Origin: Gammaproteobacteria bacterium
GTDB taxonomy: Bacteria; Pseudomonadota; Gammaproteobacteria; Pseudomonadales; Pseudohongiellaceae
Direction of reading: 5' to 3'
NCBI GenBank assembly: GCA_021773355.1
Contig: JAJFKE010000031.1
Span: forward strand, 62,001 to 126,000
Length of the DNA stretch: 64,000 bases
Below the pieces are notes generated by a model. It did not search any database and was not told the origin of the DNA. It saw nothing but the letters and a program-made list of their open reading frames with translations. Position numbers and translations under genes: made by a program. Every line of letters begins with the position of its first letter. Position 1 is the stretch's first letter. Shown here in pieces: positions 14,875 through 24,896 of this stretch.

Positions 14875-16845
14875 ATGCTTTTTCACGTCAAACTGCAGCA
14901 AGGATCAGGCAAAGCATTGGCCGCTATTTTGCCCCTATTAGCCATCCTGATCCCCCTGTCATCCACTGCACAGGATCAGGAATGGACTACCTATGGTGGT
15001 GATCTGGCCAGTACTCGTTATTCTCCGTTGCAGATAGTCGATGCAGAATCCTTCAACGAACTGGAACTGGCTTGGGAATTCGATACAAGGAATTTCGGTC
15101 CCAGTCCGGAGTTCCGCTTTCAGTCTACGCCATTGATGGTAAACCGTACTATCTACTCAACGGTAGGTAGTCGTCGTGATGTTGTGGCACTGGATGCACA
15201 GACCGGAGAGCTGCTTTGGATGCACCGCATAGACGAAGGTGAAAGAGGTTCGGGTGCACCACGCCGCCTATCAGGGCGCGGCTTGTCCTTCTTTGATGAT
15301 GGCACCGATGCCGGTCGCATTCTGTATGTAACTCCCGGTTATCAAATGATCGCCCTGGATGCTGGCTCGGGTGAACCTATTCAGAATTTCGGTATAAATG
15401 GCATTGTCGATCTTAAACAGGAAATGGACCAGATTCTTGATCCGGTAAGCGGCGAAGTAGGATTACATGCCGCACCGATTGTGGCGAACGGTATAATCGT
15501 GATCGGCGCCGCGCATTTAGGCGGGGGTTCGCCCTCTAGTCGCGAGAAACCGAAAGGCCATGTGCGCGGCTATGATGCCAGAACTGGTAACCGACTCTGG
15601 ATTTTCCATACCATTCCATTAGCTGGCGAATACGGCAACGATACCTGGCTTAATAATTCCTGGAGCTATACCGGCTATACCGGGGTGTGGGCACAGATGA
15701 GCGTGGACCCCGAATTGAACATGCTGTACCTGCCAGTGGAAATGCCGACGGGTGACTATTACGGTGGCCATCGGCACGGGGACGGTCTATTCGGAAATAG
15801 CCTTGTCGCTCTGGACTTGCAAACAGGTCAGCGAAAATGGCATTTCCAAACTATTCATCACGATGTTTGGGATTGGGATTTACCCTGTGCACCCATATTG
15901 CTGGACTTGAATATCGATGGAAGACAAGTTGCGGCCGTAGCCCAGCCTACTAAACAGGGCTTTACCTTTGTATTCGATCGCCGCAGCGGTGAACCACTTT
16001 TTGACATCCTCGAAACTCCTGTGGGTGCCAGCAATGTACCAGGTGAAAGACTGTCTCCAACACAACCCATCCCGGTAAAACCACCGCCCTTCGATCGCCA
16101 AGGGGTTACCGAAGACGGCCTGATAGACTTTACACCTGAGTTAAGAGCAAAGGCGTTAGAAATCATGGCAAGCTACCGTACTGGGCCCATCTATACTCCA
16201 CCTTCTCTAGCGGAAAACGATGATGGGACATTTGGCACCCTTAGCATGCCCTCCTCCACCGGTGGCGCAAACTGGCCCGGAGGCGCCGCCGATCCCGAGA
16301 CAGGAATAATGTATATTTATTCCAAGACTGAACCAACTCGCTTGGCATTGGGTAGTAATCCACGCCGATCAGACATGGACTACATCATGCAGCCTTCACG
16401 CAGAGCACCTGCTGTTCGTGTCGAAGGTCTGCCTATCAACAAGCCGCCCTATGGGCGAATTACTGCCCTGGACCTTAACAAGGGAGAAATACTCTGGCAG
16501 GTTGCTCATGGACAGACACCGGATAATGTTCGCAATCATCCCCTGTTGCAAGGCCTTGATATTCCGCGCACAGGTCAACTAGGCCGAGTGGGTACACTGG
16601 TAACAAAATCACTGATAATAGCCGGTGATGGCGGTGCTTACACCAATGAGGAAGGCAATCGAATTGCCATGTTGCGTGCCTACAACAAGATGACCGGCGA
16701 AGAAGTCGGCGCCATTGAAATGCCAGCAGAACAAACTGGTTCGCCGATGACTTACGCGATTGATGGCGTGCAGTACATCACTGTCTCAGTAAGTGGCGGC
16801 GATGTTCCAGGCAGATTAATGGTTTATAGCTACGAAGCGGATTAA
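14875..16845 (+). CDS. PQQ-dependent dehydrogenase (quinoprotein, glucose/alcohol dehydrogenase-like)
   Basis: 656 aa, Sec signal (residues about 12-32). Eight-bladed propeller repeats are seen as ALDAQTGELLW, ALDLQTGQRKW and ALDLNKGEILW-type tryptophan-docking motifs, beginning with YGGDLASTRYSPL and including HHDVWDWDLPCAPIL. This matches soluble or loosely attached quinoprotein dehydrogenases that oxidise sugars or alcohols in the periplasm and pass electrons to a quinone or cytochrome. There is no haem domain and no membrane domain, unlike E. coli Gcd. PQQ synthesis genes are not in the window. The gene stands alone. Confidence 0.9.
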   Translation: MLFHVKLQQGSGKALAAILPLLAILIPLSSTAQDQEWTTYGGDLASTRYSPLQIVDAESFNELELAWEFDTRNFGPSPEFRFQSTPLMVNRTIYSTVGSRRDVVALDAQTGELLWMHRIDEGERGSGAPRRLSGRGLSFFDDGTDAGRILYVTPGYQMIALDAGSGEPIQNFGINGIVDLKQEMDQILDPVSGEVGLHAAPIVANGIIVIGAAHLGGGSPSSREKPKGHVRGYDARTGNRLWIFHTIPLAGEYGNDTWLNNSWSYTGYTGVWAQMSVDPELNMLYLPVEMPTGDYYGGHRHGDGLFGNSLVALDLQTGQRKWHFQTIHHDVWDWDLPCAPILLDLNIDGRQVAAVAQPTKQGFTFVFDRRSGEPLFDILETPVGASNVPGERLSPTQPIPVKPPPFDRQGVTEDGLIDFTPELRAKALEIMASYRTGPIYTPPSLAENDDGTFGTLSMPSSTGGANWPGGAADPETGIMYIYSKTEPTRLALGSNPRRSDMDYIMQPSRRAPAVRVEGLPINKPPYGRITALDLNKGEILWQVAHGQTPDNVRNHPLLQGLDIPRTGQLGRVGTLVTKSLIIAGDGGAYTNEEGNRIAMLRAYNKMTGEEVGAIEMPAEQTGSPMTYAIDGVQYITVSVSGGDVPGRLMVYSYEAD

Positions 16846-16869
16846 GCTTTGCTTTGCAGCCAGCGGTTC

Positions 16870-16908
16870 AGAATAATCAGCTCGCAACTAGTCGACGCTG
16901 GTTATTCT
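16870..16908. other. Inverted repeat between convergent genes
   Basis: AGAATAATCAGC (16870-16881) pairs with GCTGGTTATTCT (16897-16908) with a single G-T pair and a 15-base loop. It lies between the PQQ dehydrogenase stop and the end of the opposite gene. A transcript-end hairpin is possible; there is no U run on either strand. Confidence 0.35.
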
Positions 16909-17121
16909 CACTTCTTCAAATCCTGGCCTTATCCATTCATGGCAAAGATCGGCGAGCTCCTGCACTAATTGCTCCCTGCTTAGGCCATCCTCTACGATAA
17001 GATCTGTAGCAGGTCTGCGCTTTCCCTCGATGCCGGTGTAAAAAAGCTGCCATCGCTGGCCGTCTCGAATTGCCAGCAGGTCGGTACCAAATACGTTCAG
17101 GCTCAACTTCTCATCTCTCAT
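16888..17121 (-). CDS. Small conserved protein (DUF7661-like)
   Basis: 77 aa from ATG 17121 (MRDEKLSLNVFG). The sequence LNVFGTDLLAIRDGQRWQLFYTGIEGKRRPATDLIV and LADLCHEWIRPGFEEVRI matches a small conserved bacterial family I recall as DUF7661; function unknown. Its family-like N-terminus begins 38 bases after the PhzF stop, so the longer frame that would overlap phzF is unlikely. It would be co-transcribed with the PhzF gene. Confidence 0.75.
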   Translation of the reverse strand: MRDEKLSLNVFGTDLLAIRDGQRWQLFYTGIEGKRRPATDLIVEDGLSREQLVQELADLCHEWIRPGFEEVRITSVD

Positions 17122-17158
17122 GGGACGCTGTCCTACCTCTATCAATGACCAGGCTACG

Positions 17159-17944
17159 CTACTGCTCAAATTCAATAGTGCCGCGCATAAATAAAACCGC
17201 CTTTCCAGAAATCAATACCCGCTCGTCGACAAGCTCACATTTTACCTCACCACCTCTCGCTGAAACTTGCTTAGCATTAAATTGGGTCTTGCCCAATCGA
17301 TTCGCCCAATAGGGAACCAGTTGCGTGAAAGCTGAGCCGGTAACTGAGTCTTCTGCTATCCCGGTTCTTGGTCCGAACCAGCGCGCAACAAAATCGTAGT
17401 CCTTGGCTTCGGCGGTGATGATGATTCCGCGGCAATCGAGCTGTTCTAACAAAACCATATCAGGATCGGCACGATGAACTAATTCTTCTGACGAAAATAC
17501 CGCGATGATGTCGGCGAATTTTAGACAGTCTTCCGGCGTAGCATTAAACGCCTGTGCTATCTGCATGGGCAACTCATAAGGTGTTGGGCGCTGTACTGGA
17601 AAATTCATTTTCAGAAATTCCTCATCTCGAGTCACGCTTAGTACGCCCGATTTGGTAGTAAAGAGAATCTCTTCTTTGGCATAGTCCAGCAATTCAAATA
17701 GGACATAGGCTGCTGCCAGGGTTGCATGACCACAGAGATCAACTTCGGTAGCTGGCGTGAACCAACGCAGGCCGAATCCGTCACCTTCGGCCACAAAGAA
17801 TGCGGTTTCCGACAGGTTATTCTCAGCGGCAAGCGCCTGCATGGTAGGGTCAGGAAGCCATTCCTGCAGCGGGCATATAGCCGCGGGATTGCCTTCAAAC
17901 GCTTTATTGGCGAAGGCATCGACTTGGTAAATATCGAGTTTCAT
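17159..17944 (-). CDS. PhzF-family epimerase/isomerase
   Basis: 261 aa, the normal size. The first half has YQVDAFANKAFEGNPAAICPL, E46 in NNLSETAFFV (the catalytic Glu of PhzF), DLCGHATLAAAY at 69-80, and the second half GPRTGIAEDSVTGSAF, the mirror GS motif of the diaminopimelate-epimerase fold. PhzF itself isomerises a phenazine precursor, but lone homologues like this one act on unknown substrates; no phenazine genes are here. Starts at ATG 17944. The DUF7661-like gene follows in the same direction. Confidence 0.92.
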   Translation of the reverse strand: MKLDIYQVDAFANKAFEGNPAAICPLQEWLPDPTMQALAAENNLSETAFFVAEGDGFGLRWFTPATEVDLCGHATLAAAYVLFELLDYAKEEILFTTKSGVLSVTRDEEFLKMNFPVQRPTPYELPMQIAQAFNATPEDCLKFADIIAVFSSEELVHRADPDMVLLEQLDCRGIIITAEAKDYDFVARWFGPRTGIAEDSVTGSAFTQLVPYWANRLGKTQFNAKQVSARGGEVKCELVDERVLISGKAVLFMRGTIEFEQ

Positions 17945-18041
17945 TTCTACTTCCTTAAACTGGTTAGTAATTCAATCCTGCAGATACATTCGCAACTACT
18001 TTAGTCATGAATGAAGTCTGGGTGATTACTGGCAGGAGGCC

Positions 18042-19070
18042 TTAAAGACTGCTGAGCTGCTTTGCTCTTACTGGAACGAGAATGTGATCTTCAACCAAAT
18101 CGTATAGGCTGCGCAGATGACCGCGTCGCTGAGGACTTGGGTCACTGTCGGAAGTCGCAACTATAACGAGATCCAGTTCTTTAACGACAAAGATTAGTTG
18201 ACCACCGTAGCCCCAAGCTACCGGCACCAGCATTCCAGCGAGGTCTCGTAACCACCAGCCGTAGCCGTAAAATCTGCCCTGTCCTCTCGGAGAACGAGCA
18301 CGAGGCTTGTGCGACTCTTCCACCCAGGCTTTGGAGATCACCTGCTCATTGCCATAGGCACCGTCATGCAAATACAACTTGCCGAATTCGAGCATTTGTC
18401 TCGGTGTCATTTCCATGTCGTTACCACCGAAATAAATTCCCTGTGGATCCTGAGGCCAGTAGGACATGGAATAGCCTAATGGTGCAGTTAAATTTTCCTG
18501 CGCGAACTGTTTGGCAGTCATGCCGCTGGCCTTGGTCAATATCGCCGATAGCAGATGGGTGCTTCCGGTACTGTATAGCATCCTGGTGCCGGGTTCGGCG
18601 ACCATTGGCTGATTAAGTGCAAACTCAACCCAGTTATCGCTTAATACCCACTTACCGTAGTTTCTATTGCTGGTTGTCTCCAATCCCGACTGCATGGTGA
18701 GCAGGTTTTCTATGGTAATGTCTTGCTTGTCCGCATTGCTGCTGGCAGAAATAAATTCGGGAAAATAATCGGCAACTCTTACATCGACCGATGCAATTAT
18801 TCCCTGATCGACAGCAATTCCAACCAGGGCCGAAATCACACTCTTGGAGGCTGACTTCATATTCGCCGGTCGCGAAGGGTTTCGACCGTTGTAGTACTGT
18901 TCGAATACCAGCTCATCACCACGACTGATCAATAGGCTATGCAGACGCGGCAGTTGCTGAGCAGCTTTCTGGACGGCAGCATACTCCAATGCCACACCCT
19001 CAGCGGCACCAGAATTTGTTGCGACAAACAACAAAGTCGCCATCAATAAAGTCAAATTAGTAGTTTTCAT
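18042..19070 (-). CDS. Secreted serine hydrolase (beta-lactamase / DD-peptidase-like)
   Basis: 342 aa from ATG 19070; signal peptide to about GAAEG. The SxxK nucleophile motif is SASK at 73-76 in NMKSASKSVISALVGI, with a class C/AmpC-like tyrosine region YSTGSTHLLSAIL and WGYGGQLIFVV near the C-terminus. The family (serine hydrolase, PF00144) includes esterases, D-aminopeptidases and class C beta-lactamases; activity cannot be chosen. An upstream in-frame ATG would add 16 residues that spoil the signal peptide. Confidence 0.88.
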   Translation of the reverse strand: MKTTNLTLLMATLLFVATNSGAAEGVALEYAAVQKAAQQLPRLHSLLISRGDELVFEQYYNGRNPSRPANMKSASKSVISALVGIAVDQGIIASVDVRVADYFPEFISASSNADKQDITIENLLTMQSGLETTSNRNYGKWVLSDNWVEFALNQPMVAEPGTRMLYSTGSTHLLSAILTKASGMTAKQFAQENLTAPLGYSMSYWPQDPQGIYFGGNDMEMTPRQMLEFGKLYLHDGAYGNEQVISKAWVEESHKPRARSPRGQGRFYGYGWWLRDLAGMLVPVAWGYGGQLIFVVKELDLVIVATSDSDPSPQRRGHLRSLYDLVEDHILVPVRAKQLSSL

Positions 19071-19176
19071 AACGGCTACGGCACAGGTCGAAAAACAGAT
19101 AGGGCGATTATCACTCAAATTCGATTCGAATCAAGTAAGCAATACTCGCCTTAGTGAGGTGGAACAGCAGGCCTAG

Positions 19177-22101
19177 TTAGATGCTGGAGAATGCGTCGGA
19201 CACTATCCCTGGGGTAAGTATCTGCGGAAGTATCACCGGCTCTTTACTGATATCACCCGGATACAGCACATACAGCGGAACCGAGGGACGATTAAACTGC
19301 TCAAGAATCGCCGTTATTTCCGGGTCCTCATTGGTCCAGTCTCCTTTCATGTAGGTAATATTATTATCCAACATCGATTGCTCGACACGCTCTGTGCTCA
19401 AGGTTGTCTGCTCATTGGCAAGACAGGTAATACACCAAGCCGCAGTCATGTTTACAAACACCGGTTGCCCAGCCGCTTGTAATTCATTCAGGCGTTGGGT
19501 GCTGAATACTTCATAATTCTGGGTAGAATTGCCATCGGCATCAACACTGGCCACTTGCGAAATACTGGCAGTTTGCAAGAACGGTGTCTGCATCAAGTAG
19601 ATCGCCGCAACCAGAGCAGTTGCACCTACCGCGTAATTTACCGTACGCATGATCGGCCCCATACTAAATCGACGCTGATACAACCAGGCCGCGAAGGCGA
19701 GCAATATGCATACACCAAGCACCATGGACATGCCCATGACACCAACCTGATTGCCTAATACCCAAAGGAAAAATAATGCCGAGGCATACAATGGAAAAGC
19801 CATGAATTGCTTGAATGTCTCCATCCATGCGCCAGGCTTAGGCATATACCTGGTTAAGGCCGGCATGTAAGACAACACCAGAATCGGTAATGCCATGCCC
19901 AAGCCCAGAGAGACAAACACCAGCATAGCAACTATCCATGACTGGGTTAGTGCAAAGCCAAGGGCAGGTCCCATAAAAGGAGCAGTACAGGGAGTAGCCA
20001 CAGTAGTCGCGAGTACACCGGTAAAAAATGATCCTTTATAGCCTTTCTTCTGCGTCAGGCTGCCACCGGCACCCATGAGACCAGTGCCGATTTCAAACAC
20101 GCCGGACAGACTCAGTGCCATCATGAAGAAGACATACACGATAAAAGCCAGAAACCAGGGCTGCTGAAATTGGAAGGCCCAGCCGATTCGCTCACCACCA
20201 GCTCGCAGAACTATAAGAACCGTCGCCAGGGCGACGAAGGCAGCGATTACGCCTACGGTATAGGCGATGCCATCCATACGTTGTTTATGCACCGACTCAC
20301 CAGCGTTCTTGGCGAAGCTTAATGCCTTCATCGACAATACGGGGAACACACAGGGCATTAAGTTAAGAATGAAACCGCCCATAAGCGCGAACAGCATATA
20401 CAGCAGCAAACCACCACCGGGTCCACTGTTGCTATTGGAATTGTTAGCTGCTGCCAATGGCGCAATGGTTGTAAGATTCGCATCGGCCGCCGGATTTTCG
20501 AATTCGAATGCAGTGCGTCCTCCCTGCCCATCTTCTAACACCAATACGCCGTATACTTCGGTTAAATCTTCCAACATACGCCGCGGTTGCTGATGGGTAA
20601 TCTGCAACAGATTGCCTTGAATACTGACATCCCTTAGTGGACCAGGCTTGATTATGCGGCGTTGATCCGGAAAGAAATACGCTTCGTTATAATCGGCGAA
20701 AATCCCATCGCTCGACTCGAAGCCGAGGCTGACTCGCTCACCGGCAACAGCAATAATTGATTTAATATCGTGATCAACAATCGGCTGTTGTTCTCTAGCG
20801 GTAGCAAAAAGCTGTGCACTAGCGGCATCTAATTCCTCAGACTGTGCCACCGGCAAGCTTAGACTGAGTCGCTGTTCGCCGGGAATACAAATTTGATCAC
20901 AGACATTCCAATAGACCAGGGTTGAAAGCTCAACGCTGTCGCCTTCATAGTCCTCTGGAATTGTTATGGATATAGGAAGCAGGATCTCTTCCTCGTAAGC
21001 AAAATTCACCAAGTCAGTATCGTAGAAAGGCAGCCAGTGAGGAGCTGGCCATTGTATCTCGCCGATGCTGCTGCCTTCTGGCGCAGACCACTCATTCACA
21101 CTGGTGGGCTCGCCACTGTCGCCACCCATCTTCCAATAGGTATGCCAGTGCTCCGCGGGGTCAAGGCGTAAACCAAGCCAGGTAGTTTCGCCGGGAACTA
21201 TATTGCTAGTTTCCGCCAATAGTTCGACTTCGATGCTGTGATCCCAGGCTACATTCGCCAGACGCGGCTGAATATCATAGCCATGCCACTGACCTGCGTC
21301 GTCGATATAGGCGAGCAAACCATTCAATTGATCTAATTCAGTTGGATATCGACGATGTTGTTCGGTCGAAATCTGCAGGCGGTTGCCGTCCTTCATCACC
21401 TTGCGGAACGGCGCATATTTCATGATGCGACGTTGTTCCGGGAAGAACCATGCCTCATCGATATCTTCGAAGAGATTTTCATCAGCCTCAATCATGACAT
21501 TGAATTTGCCATCGAAGCTATTGAAGCGGGCTTGCAGATTATGAGCGCCAAGGGGAACAGGTGTGAGTGCTCGGGTTTCCGCAAAAGCCTGCTGCCATTT
21601 CCCATCTAATTGGGAGTTGTTGCCAACTGGCAAAGACAAGGCAAATTCCGCATCGCCGGGAATACATATTTCGTCACAAACCTGGTAGTCGACCTTGGTT
21701 TTGATATCGAAACTGGAACCGCTGTAATCAGCAGGCACGGTTACAGGGATAGGCAGCAACACTTCTCGTTCATAGGTGAAGGTAACCAGATCGCTACCCG
21801 GAAAAGGCGTCCACTCAGGGATTGGCCAAAGGATATCACCTGCAGTTGCCCCTCCAGGTAATTGCCACTCGCTGGCCGCAGTGGCTTCACCACTATCGCC
21901 ACCGAATTTCCAATAGGTATGCCAATGCTCGATGGGGTCCAGACGTATGGCCAGCCACAGCGTCTCGCCGGGAACCACGTTAGTGGTTTCCGAGATTAGC
22001 TCGACTTCGATCTGATCAGTCTTATGAATCTGCGCTTGGCTGCTGCCCGCAACAAGTATAAAACTTATAAATATCAGAAAGTTATGTAGTTTCGTGCGCA
22101 T
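19177..22101 (-). CDS. DsbD-family protein-disulfide reductase with duplicated N-terminal domain
   Basis: 974 aa, much longer than E. coli DsbD (about 565). A signal peptide precedes two tandem copies of the periplasmic DsbD alpha-like domain: HWHTYWK occurs at 59-65 and 318-324 (offset 259), CDEICIPG at 142-149 and again as CDQICIPG. An eight-helix membrane core follows with the two paired cysteines in NLMPCVFPVLSMK and TPCTAPFMGPALG, then a thioredoxin domain with WCITC. It carries electrons from cytoplasmic thioredoxin to periplasmic partners. I start at ATG 22101 because GGGAG precedes it; an upstream frame lacks a signal. It may serve the dsbC product at 36355. Confidence 0.92.
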   Translation of the reverse strand: MRTKLHNFLIFISFILVAGSSQAQIHKTDQIEVELISETTNVVPGETLWLAIRLDPIEHWHTYWKFGGDSGEATAASEWQLPGGATAGDILWPIPEWTPFPGSDLVTFTYEREVLLPIPVTVPADYSGSSFDIKTKVDYQVCDEICIPGDAEFALSLPVGNNSQLDGKWQQAFAETRALTPVPLGAHNLQARFNSFDGKFNVMIEADENLFEDIDEAWFFPEQRRIMKYAPFRKVMKDGNRLQISTEQHRRYPTELDQLNGLLAYIDDAGQWHGYDIQPRLANVAWDHSIEVELLAETSNIVPGETTWLGLRLDPAEHWHTYWKMGGDSGEPTSVNEWSAPEGSSIGEIQWPAPHWLPFYDTDLVNFAYEEEILLPISITIPEDYEGDSVELSTLVYWNVCDQICIPGEQRLSLSLPVAQSEELDAASAQLFATAREQQPIVDHDIKSIIAVAGERVSLGFESSDGIFADYNEAYFFPDQRRIIKPGPLRDVSIQGNLLQITHQQPRRMLEDLTEVYGVLVLEDGQGGRTAFEFENPAADANLTTIAPLAAANNSNSNSGPGGGLLLYMLFALMGGFILNLMPCVFPVLSMKALSFAKNAGESVHKQRMDGIAYTVGVIAAFVALATVLIVLRAGGERIGWAFQFQQPWFLAFIVYVFFMMALSLSGVFEIGTGLMGAGGSLTQKKGYKGSFFTGVLATTVATPCTAPFMGPALGFALTQSWIVAMLVFVSLGLGMALPILVLSYMPALTRYMPKPGAWMETFKQFMAFPLYASALFFLWVLGNQVGVMGMSMVLGVCILLAFAAWLYQRRFSMGPIMRTVNYAVGATALVAAIYLMQTPFLQTASISQVASVDADGNSTQNYEVFSTQRLNELQAAGQPVFVNMTAAWCITCLANEQTTLSTERVEQSMLDNNITYMKGDWTNEDPEITAILEQFNRPSVPLYVLYPGDISKEPVILPQILTPGIVSDAFSSI

Positions 22102-22529
22102 TTTGACTCCCATCAAATCATGCAGGGGATGATACTCGACCGGGATCGCAGTTTGTGTGCCAAAAGGTAACAAATACGGGCGATTCTGTCACACAAGACC
22201 GCACAGATGCGACTTTATTGCAGGGTTTATCAGCAATATTTGTGCCGGGCAGAGAATGGCGGGTTTAGGTCCTGGGTCGAGATTCTAACTCTAGGCAACA
22301 ATGGAGATTAAAAGGAAGAAAAAACAGTGCTGTTTGTGTGCAAGCTTTTTTCTAGCGGGGCAGCTTTATGCTTTGAGTTCAAGCGGTCAATACTCTGGAA
22401 AGCTCTGTCTGGACAAAGATGTAACTTTTATGGAGCCATTAACGTCTCTACTAACATCAGACAGTTCTCTGTGAATCAATGGTCTAAACAGCTTTTCCAA
22501 AACCACTAATTTAATGAGGGGTTACACCC
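22102..22529. other. Intergenic gap
   Basis: 428 bases between divergent genes. Holds both promoters. A 60-codon frame at 22327-22509 lacks a ribosome site and family similarity and I do not call it. No RNA element is evident. Confidence 0.45.
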
Positions 22530-23195
22530 ATGGATGTAAGCGATAGAACCAAAAATCATCACCTCAAGCTACTGGTATTACTAGCATTTGTTGGCGTAGG
22601 CGTCGTTATGACAGGAGCAAGCGCTGAGAGCAGCTTTAAAGATATCAATAGGTTTTTCCGTGACATTACGATTTCATCTGGGGAAACCATGGCTGATCTT
22701 TCCTCTGTTAATGGCAATATTGAGCTGCAACAAGGTGCCGTTGCCGGTGAGGTAACAACTGTAAATGGAACTGTGCGAATCAAGGACGATGTCGCGATCA
22801 AATCTGTCCATTCAGTTAATGGTGCCGTATATGTCGGCTCAGATGTTCGGGTAACTGCGTCAATAACAACAGTTAATGGTGACATTCGTGTTGAAAGTGG
22901 TGTCGAAATTGGTGAATCCCTAGAATCCGTAAACGGGACGATCGCGATTTCATCCTCCAGGATCGGGAGAGCAATAGAAACTATAAACGGCGATATTTCA
23001 ATAATCAAAGGCTCAGTGGTGGAAGCTGATATTGTATTCCAGGAGAGTCCTTGGCCTGATGGTTATTTCAGCAATAAACCAATCCTCAGAATTGACGGAA
23101 CTTCAATTGTAAAAGGTACTATCCATTTACACCGAGAAGTTGTTCTTGATTTTGATGACGAAACATTACTGTCTCAAGTTGTGAGACATTATTGA
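22530..23195 (+). CDS. Secreted VNG-repeat (beta-solenoid-like) protein
   Basis: 221 aa with an N-terminal hydrophobic signal (residues 13-32). From about 55 to 150 it consists of about six repeats of 17-20 residues, each with a (S/T)V/INGx(I/V) turn (SVNGNI, TVNGTV, SVNGAV, TVNGDI, SVNGTI, TINGDI). Such repeats suggest a right-handed beta-helix or bactofilin/polymer-forming-like fold; related proteins are annotated as DUF4097-like or hypothetical. Function unknown. GAGGGG precedes the ATG. Followed by the amidohydrolase gene. Confidence 0.78.
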   Translation: MDVSDRTKNHHLKLLVLLAFVGVGVVMTGASAESSFKDINRFFRDITISSGETMADLSSVNGNIELQQGAVAGEVTTVNGTVRIKDDVAIKSVHSVNGAVYVGSDVRVTASITTVNGDIRVESGVEIGESLESVNGTIAISSSRIGRAIETINGDISIIKGSVVEADIVFQESPWPDGYFSNKPILRIDGTSIVKGTIHLHREVVLDFDDETLLSQVVRHY

Positions 23196-23323
23196 TCGCT
23201 TACTGTGTTTCGTGGCACTGTCATCGATTGCCATTAGCTTTTCTGAAAAGAGTACAGAATAAACGACACTATTGCCGTGCTTGATGGTTTCCCATTTTTT
23301 TGATTCTTCAATTAGAAGGTTTT

Positions 23324-24718
23324 ATGAATATAACACTTGAATGTTTGTTTGGTTTTATTAGTGTGATTGAATTGATCCGAAAACAGTCGCTAGCAAAAAT
23401 GTCAGTGATTCTATTAGTTTCAATCAACGTTGCTAATGCTCAAGACAGTATATTGATTACTCAAGTTAATCTAATTGATGTAGCAAGTGGTCAAGTCATT
23501 CCCAACACAGCTGTATTGGTTACCGGTAATGAAATTATCAGTGTTGATGATAGCGCACCAACAATCCTACTCGATTCCACAACGGTGTTGGATGGACGGG
23601 GTTTGTTTTTGTTGCCTGCGTTTTGGGACATGCATGTACATCTGTCATATGCCAGGGAGAGTGCGTTATCTGCGCTAGTCGCCAACGGAGTAACTCTTGT
23701 TCGTGACGTTGGCAGCAAACTTTCAGAAATTGATATGTGGCGAGGCCGCATTCGCGCTAAAGAGCTTATTGGACCGGAAATTGTGAGATCAGGGCCAATG
23801 TTAAATAATGAAGCATTCAATGAGTACCAACTTCAAGTCGTCACAGATAAACAGGCTCGTATGGCGGTTCGGACTCTGCATAATGCCGGTGTGGACTTGG
23901 TGAAACTCCATAGACAAACATCGCGTGAGGCGTATTTTGCCATCGCCGATGAATCCAAGCGCCTGGGTATTCCTTTTGTTGGACATATACCAGTAACCGT
24001 AACGCCTCTTGAGGCATCGAATGCAGGCCAGGCAACTATAGAGCACACTGAGACCTTTTTTGAAGGAACATTCATGCTCGAAAACGAAGAGAGCGATCTC
24101 GCATCGGCCATGGCGCATTGGCTGGATACTGAAGGGCAAACACTGTTTTCAACTTTCGCAAAAAACCTAACCGCCATTACACCCACTCTCTCAATCTGGC
24201 GGCAAATTATGGATTCGCTAAAATCGGAAGAACCCATACCCAACCAACAATATATTGCGCAATCAGCCCAACGGATGGGTGAACAAACACTAGAACCTTT
24301 ACGAGGATTTGCCAATGAGTTTGTCGCCGAGCGCGAGAGAATATTTATTGAAGCCAAGCGTTTAGTGAAGATTGCCAATGAGCAAAATGTAACTATTCTT
24401 GCGGGCACCGATTTGGCGGCTGTCGTTCCTGGCTTCAGTCTGCATCAGGAGCTCGAGCTATTGGTTGAAGCAGGACTTACTCCATTGGAAGCATTACAAG
24501 CGGCGACGACCAACCCGGCGAGTTTGTTTCCGGCACTCAAATCCGGAGCTATTGCGCCAGGAATGAGAGCAGATTTGTTGTTGCTTGATGCGAACCCATT
24601 AGACAATATCAGCAATACTCAAAGAATTAATAGCGTCATTATTGGCGGTCGACTGTTATCCAGAGCCGCGTTGGATGCGCTATTACAAGAGTCCGTGCGC
24701 CTCGCTCAAGACAATTAG
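23324..24718 (+). CDS. Amidohydrolase family protein (imidazolonepropionase/prolidase-like)
   Basis: 464 aa. N-terminal hydrophobic region and a probable signal. The metal-binding HxH lies in FWDMHVHLSYA; GVTLVRDVGS, VDLVKLH, GIPFVGHIPV, TIEHTE, and ILAGTDLAA follow in the order of the amidohydrolase superfamily, with a C-terminal PGMRADLLLLDANPLDN. These exported members hydrolyse dipeptides or cyclic amides. ATG 23324 has GAAGG 5 bases upstream; an earlier TTG is less likely. Confidence 0.88.
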   Translation: MNITLECLFGFISVIELIRKQSLAKMSVILLVSINVANAQDSILITQVNLIDVASGQVIPNTAVLVTGNEIISVDDSAPTILLDSTTVLDGRGLFLLPAFWDMHVHLSYARESALSALVANGVTLVRDVGSKLSEIDMWRGRIRAKELIGPEIVRSGPMLNNEAFNEYQLQVVTDKQARMAVRTLHNAGVDLVKLHRQTSREAYFAIADESKRLGIPFVGHIPVTVTPLEASNAGQATIEHTETFFEGTFMLENEESDLASAMAHWLDTEGQTLFSTFAKNLTAITPTLSIWRQIMDSLKSEEPIPNQQYIAQSAQRMGEQTLEPLRGFANEFVAERERIFIEAKRLVKIANEQNVTILAGTDLAAVVPGFSLHQELELLVEAGLTPLEALQAATTNPASLFPALKSGAIAPGMRADLLLLDANPLDNISNTQRINSVIIGGRLLSRAALDALLQESVRLAQDN

Positions 24719-24896
24719 CGAGATTATCACCTAAAACTACTGACCTACTAAGCTTCCATACTAGCATTAAATTTTTACCCTCCATTCGGTACTAATGTAA
24801 TTCCCCTTTCCTCCAATTTTTCAATATGTTTGTTGAACTGGCAGTTTGTGCCAGAAGTGGGCCAATGCTTAACTCATAAATTTTATATTGTTATTT

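Noticed and set aside
17159..17944. Phenazine biosynthesis cluster
   Set aside because: Only a PhzF-family gene is present; none of the other phenazine genes is near it.
22327..22509. 60-codon frame as a gene
   Set aside because: No ribosome-binding site, no family similarity and biased composition of a non-coding stretch.
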